Assembly (NCBI GenBank): GCA_020631735.1
Contig: CM036162.1
Location: forward strand, 89,046,016 to 89,110,015
Direction: 5' to 3'
Source of the DNA: Saccharum officinarum
Lineage: Eukaryota > Streptophyta > Magnoliopsida > Poales > Poaceae
Length of the DNA: 64,000 nt
The position numbers and the translations under genes were made by a program. The notes under the pieces were generated by a model. That model did not search any database. It saw only the letters and a list, made by a program, of their open reading frames with translations, and was not told the DNA's origin. Position 1 is the stretch's first letter; each line of letters begins with the position of its first letter. Positions 1-10,749 of the stretch are shown one piece after another.

Positions 1-1
1 T

Positions 2-728
2 GGTGGTGCTTCTGGTGACGGGAACGACAGTCCTCCTCGTCGGTCTGAGATTGCACGTGGGAAGCGTATCAAGGTCATGGCCAGAAAGAAGAAGAAGACA
101 CTTACAGAGGCAGAGATTGCTCAGGCCGTAGCAGATGCAGCAGAGCAGGCAGAGAGAGGTGGCAGGAGCAGTGGCATACGCATAGGCGAGCGTCGCTTTC
201 ATCTTGAAGGTCGACAGCTCGGCACAGAGGCCACTGAGGGCACTGAGGATACTAGAGCTACAGAGGATATGTCAGTTGATCCTCCCACAGAGACCACAGA
301 GGCCCAGAGGCTACAGCAGAGGAGCAGTCAGCTCAGTCTCCAGTACGTCGCCGCTACTCGCGCCCGTACTCAGGTGTCTCCTCGGCCAGAGGGTCAGCGA
401 CGTGGAGCACGGCCTCCTCCCAGAGCTAGAGGTTCACCCCCGGTCGAGCACTTTGACTTGAGGGGTGCTTCAGCACGTCAGGTGCAGGGGTTGAGGTTCG
501 TGGAGGTCAGTCGGTGGTTTCCACCTGTGAGGGATCCCAGAGCTTCAGAAGGGTTCTATACCCCTCTTCAGGAGGATTTCTACAGAGCTCTAGTTGACAG
601 CGGTATTGCTTTCCGACCACAGAGGGTCTGTCGACTTGAGTCACTAGTCGAGGTTGTGGGAGAGCAGCTACGTCCGCACCTGTCCTTTCTGCCAGGCTTG
701 TCAGATCTTCTTGGACGGACAGGTGCAT
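2..728 (+). CDS. Retroelement-type ORF, partial at both ends
   Basis: The frame is open from the window edge (an internal ATG lies at 77) to the assembly gap at 729, so both ends are missing. The predicted protein starts with a basic stretch (ARKKKKT), followed by a low-complexity Glu/Thr/Arg-rich region, and then a better-structured part containing VEHFDLRG, RFVEVSRWFPPVRDP and FYTPLQEDFYRALV. I do not recognise a catalytic domain. The composition and layout resemble the gag or accessory proteins of grass LTR retrotransposons, possibly Athila-type, but that assignment is a guess. No intron signals or host-gene homology are evident. The codons are GC-balanced and unlike the AT-rich sequence after the gap. 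Confidence 0.45.
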
Positions 729-828
729 NNNNNNNNNNNNNNNNNNNNNNNNNNNNNNNNNNNNNNNNNNNNNNNNNNNNNNNNNNNNNNNNNNNNNNNN
801 NNNNNNNNNNNNNNNNNNNNNNNNNNNN
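729..828. other. Assembly gap of exactly 100 N
   Basis: One hundred consecutive N, the conventional placeholder for a gap of unknown size. The ORF to its left is cut here, so distances across it are unreliable. Confidence 0.99.
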
Positions 829-1016
829 TTGTTCACTATAAATCCTAGAACTGGATTATATGGATGTTGATCATGCCCACTCCATTAGCTTAATGCACTT
901 GGCTTTCACGCCATATAATAATCGCTCATTAACATTTGATATGGTTCAATTATTGTAAACCAACAACTTGTTCACATTTAAACAATCAGAAAGAAACTTC
1001 TCAGAAAACTTTTCTT

Positions 1017-3864
1017 TTTTTTCGAGAATGTGCTGTAGCACGTATTTCATTAAGCAGAATAAAGGAGTTTTGTTACAGACAGGGTAAACTTACGGTAATC
1101 CAGAGATTACCGAAAATCGTACCCCACACCCTTACGACACTCGCACGAGGTTGTGATTACATGAAACTATAACAACAAAGGTGCCGGTGCCGAAGGGCTA
1201 GTTGTCCTCGTTGTCCAACCCGATCATGTTCAGCTCCATGGCCACTGGGTTGAACTTCCCACCAAGAAGAAGCTGTAGCGCGTCATGGGTGTAGTCTGAA
1301 AGCGGATCCCGGAAGGCCGCCTTGTATTTGCGCACCGTGTCGGAGGCAACATTGGGGACGAAGCCTCCAATCCTAGCTTGTTCATGAGAACACGCTGAGC
1401 CTGTTTGGTGATGTCTGCCTCGCGCGGTTGGGCGGCAATACGCCCACTGCGCCGCAACGACGTAACCGGAGCCGACATTCGAGGTCTGCGCAACCTCGGC
1501 GGCCCATGGATGAGGGGCATCTGCAAAGGAAGACAGAGCCGCTCCTCTAAACTCTCCTCAAACGATAACGCAGCAACAGCGACAGCCGGCACGGCTAGAG
1601 AGGGTCTCCCCGTGAATACCATCGCCGAGGATGTTTCACCCGAGCCGCATACGTCCGGGCCTGAAGGGCAGAGATCCACAGCCAAGGCCGCCTCCGACAC
1701 GACAAGAGCCACGTCGCCAGCCTCGACGTCAAGCTGACCCATGTCATTGACGTAGGACGAGGGGGCCTCAGCCTCCACCCCCGACGCCTCAGCATCCGCA
1801 AAATTGAGGTGAACCATCGTTGGTGGCGAACAGACGTCCACCAACCTAGCCTGAGCCCCAGAGGGCCGTAGGCGGAGTAGGCGGGCCCCCAAGCGCCGAA
1901 GCACCCACCGAACGACTGGCGACAAGCGAGGCAGAGAGCTCAAGCGAGGCATCGAGTTCATCGAGCATCGGGTCAACCCAAGCGGGAGGCCAGTGCCCTC
2001 GCTCGGCGCCGCTGCAATCGGGACCACGACTAGGGCCTCCGAGGGAGGAGACGCCAGGCACTCGGAGGAGTCCCTCCCGGTGGGCCGACCGCTGGCGAGG
2101 GAGGCTGCAAACTCCTCCAACATCGGATCCTCCACGATGTCGCGAGCATACGTAACATCTGGGCGAATTGTCCACGCCAACGGGTCAGGTTGGGCGGAGC
2201 TCCTCCAGCTGTGCGTCTCGACGGTCCCTAGTGGCGCGGTGCCGATCGACGGTGCCTGCGACCGTCCGCAGCGTCGCCTCCTCCTCCGGTGTTGACGTCG
2301 ACGCCGCCGACGCCGGCCAATGCTGACATCCGCCTCCACCCTCGGCTTGGCCCCCCCTACCGCAGTCGACGAGCCAGGGGAAGCTGGCTGGTTGGTGCCT
2401 AGGGTGCCCTGGCGGTTGTCGAAGATGCGTTCCTAGACTGGGCACCGCCGGCAGCCCATCGGCGTGCCACCCGAGCCGAGGCGGGAGTGAGGTGCGCTCC
2501 CCGAGCCCCGAGAGCCTGCGGGCCTCAGCCGCCTACAATTGCGTGCAGTGTGCCGAAACTCCCTGCAACGCAGACACCGTTGGGGGAGCTTGCAGGAAGC
2601 CACCCAGTGTGTGGATGAGAGGCAATTAAGGCACTTCCCATGGAGATCAGCCGGGATGCGGTGTGGAGGACGACGAGGAGGCCGACCCCCCCGAGCTGGT
2701 CCCCAGAGCACAGCCGAGGCAGCCTCTAGTCGCGCCTCCGGCCGGAGGATCTCCCGCCATCCCTCGGCGTCGGGGGCGGAGACCTGACCTCGGCGACCAA
2801 GGCGCTGACGCGCCGGAATGCGGCCCTCCACCGACCGCGGCGGCAGGCCATGCACAAGCTATGGACGTGGTTGGCGATGTTTCCCCTTACGCCCTGAGCG
2901 GGAGGACGGCAGGGGCCTCGCAGGCCGCGTAGGCGGGCACGGCGGGTCGGCGGCTGCAGCTGTGGCACCAGCCGAACCCCTGGCCTCGCCGGCCACCGGC
3001 CCCACGGGCAGAGGCACCGCACCGGCTTCCTCGCAAGCCGCATCCGCGACGTCCACCAGAGGGGCGTCCGCATGGTCGCCCAGCTGGGGAGGGGAGGGAA
3101 CAGAGGCAGAGGACGGTGAGGAGGAGGCGGGTGCTGGGATCGGGGCCGTGCCCTCCGGCGGCGACGGCGAAGGCCGCACGGCAGCCCGCACGGCTGGCCC
3201 TCGAGCGCCACGGGCGTCCGCGTGAGCGCCCAGGGCAGCATCCAGCGGCGGCGGGGAGGCAAGCTCCGTCGGCAGCGGCGAGGGCGTTGATGGAGCCGAC
3301 GAAGCCGCCTCATCGCTGGATCCGGCGGGGGTGGCCATGGCGCTCAATGACTGCGGCGGTGCGGCCCATGAGGGAGCCCGCGGGGGCGTCCCAGCGCCGG
3401 ATCCGGCGGGTGCGGGTCCGGTGACGGCCCCGGCCACGACTCCCGCCAACGATGGCGGCGCAGGCGGGCCTAGGCGGTAGGGGCTGGCCGCCGGTGGTGG
3501 GTGAGCCTGAAGATGGCCGTCTGCCGGTAGCGGGTCGAGCGCGCCAGCCGCACATGACCGGGAGACGGCGCCAGCGCTGGTGAGGAGGCAGCCTGGTAGG
3601 TCGGGATCCAACTTGGGCAGCAGCGGAGAGGTAGCCGACGGTGCAGGCCGGGAGATCGATGCGGCTGAAGGCGGCGGCGGAACAACCGCGCCCGCGCGTG
3701 CCCGTGGGGGTGGGGAAGAGGAACGGGAGGTAGGGAGGGGAGAGAGGGGAGGCGAGAGGGTGGCGGGCGCCGGCGCCGGGGCGGCAGCCAGCGCCGCCGG
3801 CGGTAGCGGCGGGCAGGGGGCCAGAGGAGTCGGGTCGTCCGCGCGTGGATTCTCTCGGTCAGTC
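1017..3864 (-). mobile_element. LINE deletion derivative (ORF1 plus 3' tail, no ORF2)
   Basis: The element is bounded by a perfect 14-bp direct repeat (agaaaacttttctt) at 1003-1016 and 3865-3878. A T-run lies just inside the left copy; on the minus strand this is the poly(A) tail expected of target-primed retroposition. On the minus strand it runs from a GC-rich 5' end through an ORF1-like region to a stop at 1198-1200, then a short 3' region ending in tail-like sequence. There is no space for an endonuclease/reverse transcriptase ORF2. It is therefore either an internally deleted LINE or an ORF1-only element. The high GC against AT-rich flanks agrees with an insertion. Confidence 0.72.
1198..3611 (-). 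pseudogene. LINE ORF1 (gag-like CCHC protein), frameshifted
   Basis: Coding similarity is spread over several minus-strand frames, so the reading frame is broken at least three times. From the N-terminal side: an Ala/Pro-rich segment (about 3611-2859), then GWREILRP followed by a double zinc knuckle (C-L-N-C ... H ... C, C-L-R-C ... H ... C) at about 2635-2535, then an Arg-rich segment, then RRSGRIAAQP with QAQRVLMNKLG near 1380-1450, and a last block containing ALQLLLGGKFNPVAMELN and IGLDNEDN before the stop at 1198. The paired knuckles and the last block are typical of ORF1/gag proteins of grass LINEs, which bind nucleic acid in the RNP. The last block is in a different frame from RRSGRIAAQP, so a frameshift lies near 1385. 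Confidence 0.65.
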
Positions 3865-3878
3865 TTAGAAAACTTTTC

Positions 3879-4816
3879 TTAAAAAGGTGGATTTGTTAGC
3901 AATAATGGTGATGTTGTATTTGCGTTATGAGTGAGAAACTGAGAATGGGTAGCCACCACCTGACCTAATAACTAGTACGTAGCCACTCTCTGGTAGTTCT
4001 GGCGGCACCACCCCATGTTTGGTGTTTTTCCCAGAATACACGTTGCAAAAGGGTGAGTTGTCGCAAGCTTTGGAGCACACAACCGTATCACTGCAGCCTG
4101 ACCTTTCCATGTTTGCATTGGAGCCTCCGAACTTTATACATGGAGGGTGTTACGAAGCAAAAGAACCGAGATCCATGGCCATGCCTACCCTATACGGTCT
4201 TCAAACTTTAGGCCTTGTTTGGAGAGTAGGGATTTTACCAATTCTTCCAAGAATTTGCTGTTTGATGTGAACTCTTGCCTTTCAAAAAAGGAATTCTTTC
4301 GCTTTCTTTGGTCACATCAATGTCTTCTAAGCACAATGCCTAGTGGTTGGAGCTGAAATTGCAATCCTTGATTTCAGGGTTTTGCTCTAAATTAGTACAC
4401 GCGTACCTGATTTATCTTCGTTATTCTGTATGGGCAAAAGATTGGAAAAGGGGCCCCAAGGACCAAGGTTGGTTGGTAGTGCTCCACAAGAGTTTAATGT
4501 AGGCATTATCTTGATATTTCTTTTGATTTGCTTAACCCGGAGATAAGATGTGGAAGATCCACATGAAGGAATAAGAAAAATAAACACAACAAAAATATAT
4601 TTGCAAACACGTGCAAAGGTTAAATGATGGAATCTTGATTAGATGTGAAGCGTGCATGTATGAATGGGGCTGTTTGGGAGCCAACAATACTCTACTAACT
4701 TTATGATACACCAACCTTTTGATGCATTCGTGCCAATCCACATAATGCATTCCAAAATCATTTTTTTATCATCTTCAATCAAGATTGGGTGTAATGATAT
4801 CATAGTCAATATATTT
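3879..4816. other. Intergenic, no gene seen
   Basis: AT-rich sequence with only short, uninformative ORFs. A phrase near 4200 (ggccttgtttggagagtagg) resembles the end of a small hAT/PIF-type MITE, but no partner end was found. Confidence 0.5.
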
Positions 4817-4818
4817 TA

Positions 4819-5065
4819 CTCCTTCAGTCCCTAAATAAATTATTCCTTGAGTTGTCTTAATCAAACTTTTTAAAGTTTGATCAAATTTATAAAAAGCGCC
4901 AAGACTTATGATACCAAGATAGTATCATTAGATACACCATAAACTATATTTTCACAATGTGCTTGTTTAGTGTCACAAATATTTATATTTTTTCTATAAA
5001 TTTGGTCAAATAGAAAAAGTTTAACTCAAGACAACTCTAGAAATTAATTTATTCAAGGACAGAGG
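4819..5065. mobile_element. Stowaway-type MITE
   Basis: The ends are imperfect inverted repeats of the Stowaway type (left ctccttcagtccctaaataa; right ends in ...aaggacagagg) with TA on both sides (4817-4818 and 5066-5067), as for Tc1/mariner insertions. It is 247 bp, AT-rich and non-coding. Confidence 0.75.
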
Positions 5066-5145
5066 TAATATTTTGTAGCTTTGGCTGCCAATTGGATTGA
5101 ATTAATTCCTAAACCCATGTTTTTCTCATTTTTATCATTTTTAAA

Positions 5146-5914
5146 GGCAGAATAGCCATTTTGGTCCCTCAATTATTACTCGAGGCTCAGTTTCGTCCCT
5201 AAACTTTCAAAACGGACTTTTTAGTTCTCAAACTTTACTTTTAGGCTCAATTTCATCCTAGAACTATGAAGATGATCGTTTTAGTCCTCAGACTTTGTAT
5301 TTTGGGCTCATTTTCATTTATAAACTATCAAAGTGTATTTTGTTCTTTAAATTTTTATTTTCAACTCAACTTTGTCTACATTCTACGTAGAACGCTGCAC
5401 TGTTGCATCTGGTTAGCTCCAACACCACCAATGATTGGAGATAGAAAAATAATATTCATCAAAAAAACTCTTTCGACCATTAATAATTCCAAGCTGTTAT
5501 TTTTAGTGTTACCTTATAATGGTACCATTTATATATATCCAACTAAATGATATTTATGGGAGTAATTATAGTTGCATCCAACACTATTTATTCTTTAAGA
5601 ATACATGGATATATTGAAACAATAGCAGATCTATAATTTTGATCATTTATGGATGAAATTGTGTCTAAAATATAAAGTTTTCTTTTTGAATAGACAAAAT
5701 TGAGTTAAAAATAAAAGTTAAATGCACTTTGATAGTTTATGGATGAAATTGAGCCCAAAATACAAAGTTTGAGGACTGAAACGATTATTTTCGTAGTTCT
5801 AAGATGAAATTGAGCCTAAAACTAAAATTTGAGGACCTTAACGGCCGTTTTGAAAGTATAGTGATGAAATTGAGCCTCGAGTAATAGTTGAGGGACCAAA
5901 ATGTCTATTGTACC
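5146..5914. mobile_element. Mutator-like MITE with long terminal inverted repeats
   Basis: A 9-bp direct repeat atttttaaa flanks it exactly (5137-5145 and 5915-5923), the TSD length of Mutator-like elements. The left end GGCAGAATAGCCATTTTGG and the inverse of the right end GGTACAATAGACATTTTGG begin inverted repeats of roughly 240 bp. Each arm contains internal short repeats of the form ggctcaatttcatcc ... caaactttgtatt about every 60 bp. It has no coding capacity, so it must be mobilised in trans. RNA from it would fold into a long hairpin. Confidence 0.8.
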
Positions 5915-5923
5915 ATTTTTAAA

Positions 5924-6689
5924 GTAAAAAAGGACACACATGTATAAAGTTATTATAGTGCTTGAAATTTAGAAGAAACAAAGATACTATTTAGCGAGAG
6001 CTTGTCCTATTGTTTCGAGCCTACGAATTATGGTAGTTTTTTTGAAATCCAGTTATCCGGCTTATCGTTAAAATAAGGAGGAGTTTACAGAGTTTGTAGC
6101 ATCTTACAAGCACGAGGGGCGCAACCTCCCACAGCAGGTGAAGCATAGCTAATTACTCGCAAAAGAATGGCAACTATTAAGGGACTAAGGACTTTCCTTC
6201 CCGCCAAAACCCAAGTGTAGCATTCTTCACTGATCTCTTTGGTCACAACAACCTACGCTGTTTTCTGGCTTTTCCTAAAGATTACCGCATTTCTCTATTT
6301 CCAGATGCACCACAGTGTCAGGACTGCTAAAGAGTGTGCCAGCTTTGTGCCCTTACCAGTAAAACCCTTGTGATTCCCCATGGTGTCTCCTCCCCCACTC
6401 CCTTAGCAACACCCAATCCTATCCCTCCTATCTTTGTTGAATCCAAACCACCACTCCCCTACCTTATTATGTCTCCGACTACTCACAACCGTCACCAATT
6501 ATTTACCTCCACATGAACCAATTCAATTTCATGCCTCTGTCACCTGCATAGTCATCCTGCTAACAACAATGCCAGCGTTGTATCGCCACATCACCACATT
6601 GCCACCACTGGTGGCCATCACTACCCAATGCTTCCTCGAATCCCAGTAACCTCCCAAAGAACCACAAGCCCTAACCTTGCCCGGTAATG
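5924..6689. other. Spacer around LINE remnant, no gene seen
   Basis: Apart from the LINE ORF2 tail, this stretch holds only C-rich, low-information sequence (6340-6680) with short ORFs. No motif or splice pattern was recognised. Confidence 0.4.
6075..6345 (-). pseudogene. LINE ORF2 C-terminal remnant
   Basis: On the minus strand a short open stretch reads VLTLWCIWK, a stop, then RNAVIF, the counterpart of the conserved LxLWxIWKxRNxxxF motif near the C-terminus of plant LINE ORF2 proteins, followed by about 40 residues up to the likely end near 6075. In-frame stops (after WCIWK and in KTA-stop-VVV) show it is dead. It is a 5'-truncated LINE tail with no upstream RT. Confidence 0.6.
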
Positions 6690-7076
6690 ATACCGTGCGG
6701 GTGTCCGTCCCGTCCAGACGGACCCCGCACGACCGACCGCGCCTCCTTATCCGTCTCGCGACTCCCACCGACCGCGCGCGATGGTCCTCCTGCTTCCCTT
6801 CTTCCTCCTCCCGCTCCTCAACTCTTTGCTCTGCTCGCGTGTGCCGCGCCTCCCTCCCTCCACGCCCTCCATGCCACGACGGCCCGCGAGCTGCCCCTCC
6901 CTCCATCCCTCTCTCCCTCCGCGCGCCCCGTGCCCTCCATGCCACCAGAGTGGTGGCGACGGCGGCGGTTTTCAGCGAGCCACGCGGCTCCCTCCCTCCC
7001 TACTCTCTCTCCCTCGCATCCTGCGACCTCCATGCATGGCGCCGGTAGGTGAGGTCCTCGTCTAGATCTCAACCTT

Positions 7077-7172
7077 CTTCTTCTTCTTCCTCCTCCTTCT
7101 CCTCTGGATCTAGCCCTCCTCCGCCTTCTCCTCCTCCTCCTCCTCCTCCTCCTCCTTCTCCTCCTCCCCTCT
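7077..7172. repeat. TTC/CTC/CCT microsatellite
   Basis: Polypyrimidine tract of ttcttcttc and ctcctcctc units in the left arm of the palindrome; a shorter matching ggaggagg tract is present in the right arm near 8950-8995. Confidence 0.85.
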
Positions 7173-7229
7173 AAATCTAAGGGATGTGGTGGTGGCTAGG
7201 GTTCCGGCGAGCTCTCAGGGTTCAGATCT

Positions 7230-7800
7230 TGCCGTGTTGCAATGGGTTCCTCTGGATGTTGCAGTAGGTTTCAGTTGATGTTGCAGTAGTACCGCTTTGA
7301 GATGTTGCAGCATGTTTTTTCAGTTGCTTCAATCTGCATGTTGCAGTAGTTGTTGCATGTTGTTGCAGCAGTTGTTCGGTGTTGTTGTAATTTCGCAGTA
7401 TATGTTCCAGTTGTTTCAATTTGCATGTTGCAGTAGTTGTTGCTTTGTTGTTGCAGCAGTTGTTAGGTGGTGTTGTAATAATATATTCATAGTGTTTCAG
7501 CTGCTCCAGTCAACAATGTTTTTCAGCTGTTGTTCTTTTGTTGTTGCAATAATATGTTTCTTAGTGTTTTAACTTCTTCATCCCAATGTTGCAGTAGTAC
7601 TGCTTTTTTGAGATGTTGTAATATGTTTCAGTTGCTTCAATCTCATGTTGCAGTAGTTGTTCCATGTTGTTGCAATAACATGTTCATTGTGTTTCATCTG
7701 CTTCAACCTATTGTTGTAGCAGTTTTGTTTGGTGTCATTTGCAATAACTGTTCATGGTGTTTCAGTTTACTTTATCCTACTGTTGCAGTGACAGGGGGCT
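7230..7800. repeat. TTGCAGTAG/GTTTCAG-rich degenerate repeat (left arm)
   Basis: Dozens of loosely spaced copies of ttgcagtag, tgttgttgcag and gtttcag make this segment nearly a degenerate tandem array. The complementary words (ctactgcaac, ctgaaac) fill 8450-8890 in the right arm. Similar gcaaca/gaaac words recur in the separate element at 38.5-38.9 kb, suggesting a shared subterminal motif of one Mutator-like group. Confidence 0.7.
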
Positions 7801-8996
7801 GGCTGGCTGTGGGGGCGAGCTGGCGGCAGGCGGAGATGCTGGGGGCGGCAAGGTCGGGGGTGGGCGGATCCTGTGTGCGTGGGGGGCAGGGCGGGTTCGA
7901 TCTACTTTCCTCCTCCGTGCCCGTGGGGGTGTGGGGCCGTTTCGATCTACTTCCTCCTCTGTGCGGGGCGTGCAGGGACGACGGTGGCGGGTGTGGTTGC
8001 CTTTCTTTCTTCTTTTTTCTCGTGGAGGGCGTGTTTCATGCTGGGGGCGTGCGGGATCCTAGGTGCGTCTGGACGGACCCCTAGATTGGCGCTTCTAGCG
8101 CCCGGACGCCCTGATCCACGAGGCCGTGCGGACGCACCTAGCACCCTGCGTGTCCTCCCCTTATCGGAACACGCCCTCCCACTAGAAAGAAATAAGAAAC
8201 GAAAAGAACGGCAAACACACTCGCTACCGTTGCCCCAAGCATGCCCCACGAAGAGGAGGAAGTAGATCGGAACATCCCCGCACCCCACGCGCGCGGAGGA
8301 GGAAAAGTAGGTCGAACCCCGCCCCGCCCGCAACGCGCACGGGATAAGCCCGCCCCCGACCTCCCCCGCCCCCAGCACCTCCACCCGCCGCCAGCTCGCC
8401 CCAGAGCCCACCCCCAGCTCACCACCCCCAATGCCACTGCATCAGTAGGATGAAGAAACTGAAACAACAAAGCAACACTACTGAAACATAAAACTGAAAC
8501 CCTATTGCAACATCAACTGAATATATTACTTGTTACAACAAATAAAATTACTTATTGCAACATCAAATCAAAGCAACTGCAACAAACAGAACAAAACTAC
8601 TACAACATCCGAAAAAATGCTAATGCATACTTGTTGCAATAGCAACCCAAAGCTACTGCAACAACGATAATACAAGAATAAAACGTCAGCAAAAAACTAA
8701 TGAAACAAAAAAGAAGAAATGCTTGTGCAACAACAAAAAAAAACACTACTACAACAACATAAACAGAGCTACTGCAACCACAGCAATGTAAGAATGAAAC
8801 ATCAACAAAAAAACTAATGAAACAAAAAAGAAGAAATGCTTGTGCAACAGAAAAAAAAACACTACAACAACAACATAAACAGGCCTAGAGCAACAAATCT
8901 CGTCGGAAACCTCAGCCACCGCTGCGTCTCAAATCCAGATCCAGAGGACGAGTAGGAGGAGGAGGAGAGCTCAGATCCACAGGGAGGAGGAGGGGG

Positions 8997-9520
8997 AATT
9001 TTTTTTATTTTTAACCCTTTTTGAAAACTATTTTCAAATCTAACACCGTTCGATTTCTTTTTTTTTCAAAACTAACACTTTTGGCCGCGTCTAAGGCCAT
9101 GGCGCGGCCAAATCAAGCTGTCGCGCCATGCATGACGGCGCAACGAGGCTGCCACCGTGGCAGTGACCGGACTGCTGACGTGGCGGGCGCCGTCGCGCCA
9201 CAGATCAAAGCGCGATAGCTTGATTTGCCGCATCATAGAGATAGAGAAGAGGAGGCCGCGTCCGCCCTTGACGCGCCATGCGTCATGGCGCAGCAGTGCC
9301 GCGCCCTGATCTGTGGCGCGGCGGCGTTCGCCATGTCAGCGGTTAGTGGCCCGGTTGCTGCCACGGTGGTAGCCTCGCCGCGCCGTTATGCATGGCGCGG
9401 CAGCTTGATTTGGCCGCGCCATGGCCTTAGACGCGGCCAAAAGTGTTAGTTTTGAAAAAAGAAATCGAACAGTGTTAGATTTGAAAAAAGTTTTCAAAAA
9501 GGGTTAAAAATAAAAAAATT
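8997..9520. mobile_element. Nested hairpin element
   Basis: A near-perfect inverted repeat with arms of about 235 bp: the left arm begins aattttttttatttttaacc and the inverse of the right arm aatttttttatttttaaccc. Both continue through cgatttc, caaaactaacacttttggcc and a GC-rich core with ggccatggcgcgg. It interrupts the right arm of the larger palindrome and has no counterpart in the left arm, so it inserted later. Non-coding, about 524 bp. The TSD is unclear because the flanks are G-rich repeats. Confidence 0.75.
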
Positions 9521-9980
9521 CAAGGGGGAGGAGGAGGAGCAGGGCTCGAATCCAGATAAAAAGACTCCACCTACCTCGTCGGAAACTCGCGGATGGGGAG
9601 GAGGGATGCAGGGAGGTTGGGGAAGGCGCGGCTCGCCGAAAGCCGCCGCCGTCGCCCCCGACTCCGGTGCCATGGAGGTCGCGGAAAAAGGAGGGAAGGG
9701 AGGGAGGAAGGGGGCGTGAACAGACGGGGCGGCGGCGAGCTCAAGCGAGCGTGGCTCCCTCGGAGAGCAGCGGCGAGGGCGGCGCGAAATAGCAGCGGTG
9801 CGTGGCGAGCGGAGAGCGGGCGCGCGGCGCAAGTAGGGCATAGCGAGTGAGGAGGGACGCGCGGCGCGCTCGGGAAAGAAGGTGGGTGAGCGGATAAGGA
9901 TGGCGAGTCGGGTGGGCTCGATCGAGTCGAGCGCTCGCGCGGGTCGAGTCCGTTCGATGCGGACGGACGCGCTAGAAGTA

Positions 9981-10391
9981 GCTTTATCGAATCACCAAAC
10001 GACGTCAAGGTATCAGCTGAAGCAATTCATCCCCTAAAATCTGGAAAGTATACTTAGTATTAAAGTGCAATATTTTTCGGTTCACCACTCCACCGTTCGT
10101 CCATCCCTCATTCGCACCCCTTTTTCCCCCTCTCAATCCTGTCATCCTTTAACTTCCATCCTTCTCATTTTTGGGGATGGCAAATTTAAGCTCATGAGGC
10201 CATGACACGAGTCTTATGGATGGCACAAACGTACACCCACAGTAGGAGTTTAAGGCCCGGGAGCTAGTGTTGGTCCATCCTCCCTCACTTCCTGCCAACC
10301 ATCGGCCAGTCCTCTCCCTCCCTCCCTCTTCCTTCTCGCTTTGACGGATGGCAGCGCAGACCCCATAGCAATAGTGTGAGGCCCAATAGAG
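9981..10391. other. Intergenic; target site of the chromovirus
   Basis: No gene seen. C/T-rich sequence around 10100-10330. The last five bases, tagag, are the target duplication of the adjacent retrotransposon, so this stretch and 16112 onward were once contiguous. Confidence 0.6.
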
Positions 10392-10749
10392 TGTTACGAC
10401 ACTGCTTAATATCTCACGAGTTTAGAACGAATTCACACGAGTAGTGGATAGAGTGAATTTGAATTACATCGAGCAGAGCTCGTCGCCCTTCCGGACACAG
10501 CCGGCCAATTCGTTCCGTGTTCATTCCCCCCCCTTCCCTTAGCTTTTCCCACCTCTAGTTATAGCTCCTCACGCCTCGGCTTTCTTGGATGACGGGTTAG
10601 TCCAGCTTGGGCCGATGTACTTCATGTTGGGCTTGACAGTCCGCTTGGGCCTTGTCTTCACTCCTGGGCCTTTGGACAGCTCCACTACTTCATCAGCTTC
10701 AGTTGTCTCTTCTCCCGGAACAACATCAGAGGCAGCAGATGTTGTGACA
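10392..10749 (-). repeat. 3' LTR of the chromovirus
   Basis: 358 bp, apparently identical to 15754-16111. On the minus strand it starts at 10749 (TGTCACAACA) and ends at 10392 (GTAACA). The first half also encodes the C-terminus of the polyprotein (stop codon at 10569-10571). Confidence 0.93.

Larger units (their letters stand above)
6690..9980. mobile_element. Large imperfect palindrome (foldback / inverted Mutator-like element)
   Basis: The two halves are homologous in inverted orientation around a centre near 8100, where AGGTGCGTC (8061-8069) faces GACGCACCT (8131-8139). Going outward, both arms show the same order: a GC-rich block with cgcccccagca, a long ttgcagtag/tttcag-rich AT block, a cctcctcc microsatellite, gacggcggcggttttc/gctttc with gcgagccgcgc, ccttatccg, and an outer end rich in gtccgtcc. 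The left arm is about 1.4 kb and the right arm is similar once the nested hairpin at 8997-9520 is removed. The ends look Mutator-like, but I could not fix a TSD. The ORFs inside are GC-rich low-complexity frames, not genes. Confidence 0.7.

Noticed and set aside
2818..3225. Plus-strand 135-codon ORF, and neighbouring plus-strand frames at 2663-3424
   Set aside because: Antisense shadows of the very GC-rich LINE ORF1 on the minus strand; low-complexity Ala/Gly/Arg composition.
6677..7065. Overlapping plus-strand ORFs of 94-123 codons and a minus-strand ORF at 6529-6945
   Set aside because: Pro/Ser/Arg low-complexity frames in the arm of the large palindrome; all frames are open because of GC and C-rich repeats.
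9494..10008. Minus-strand ORFs of 115 and 145 codons
   Set aside because: Mirror image of the 6.7-7.0 kb arm, same low-complexity explanation.
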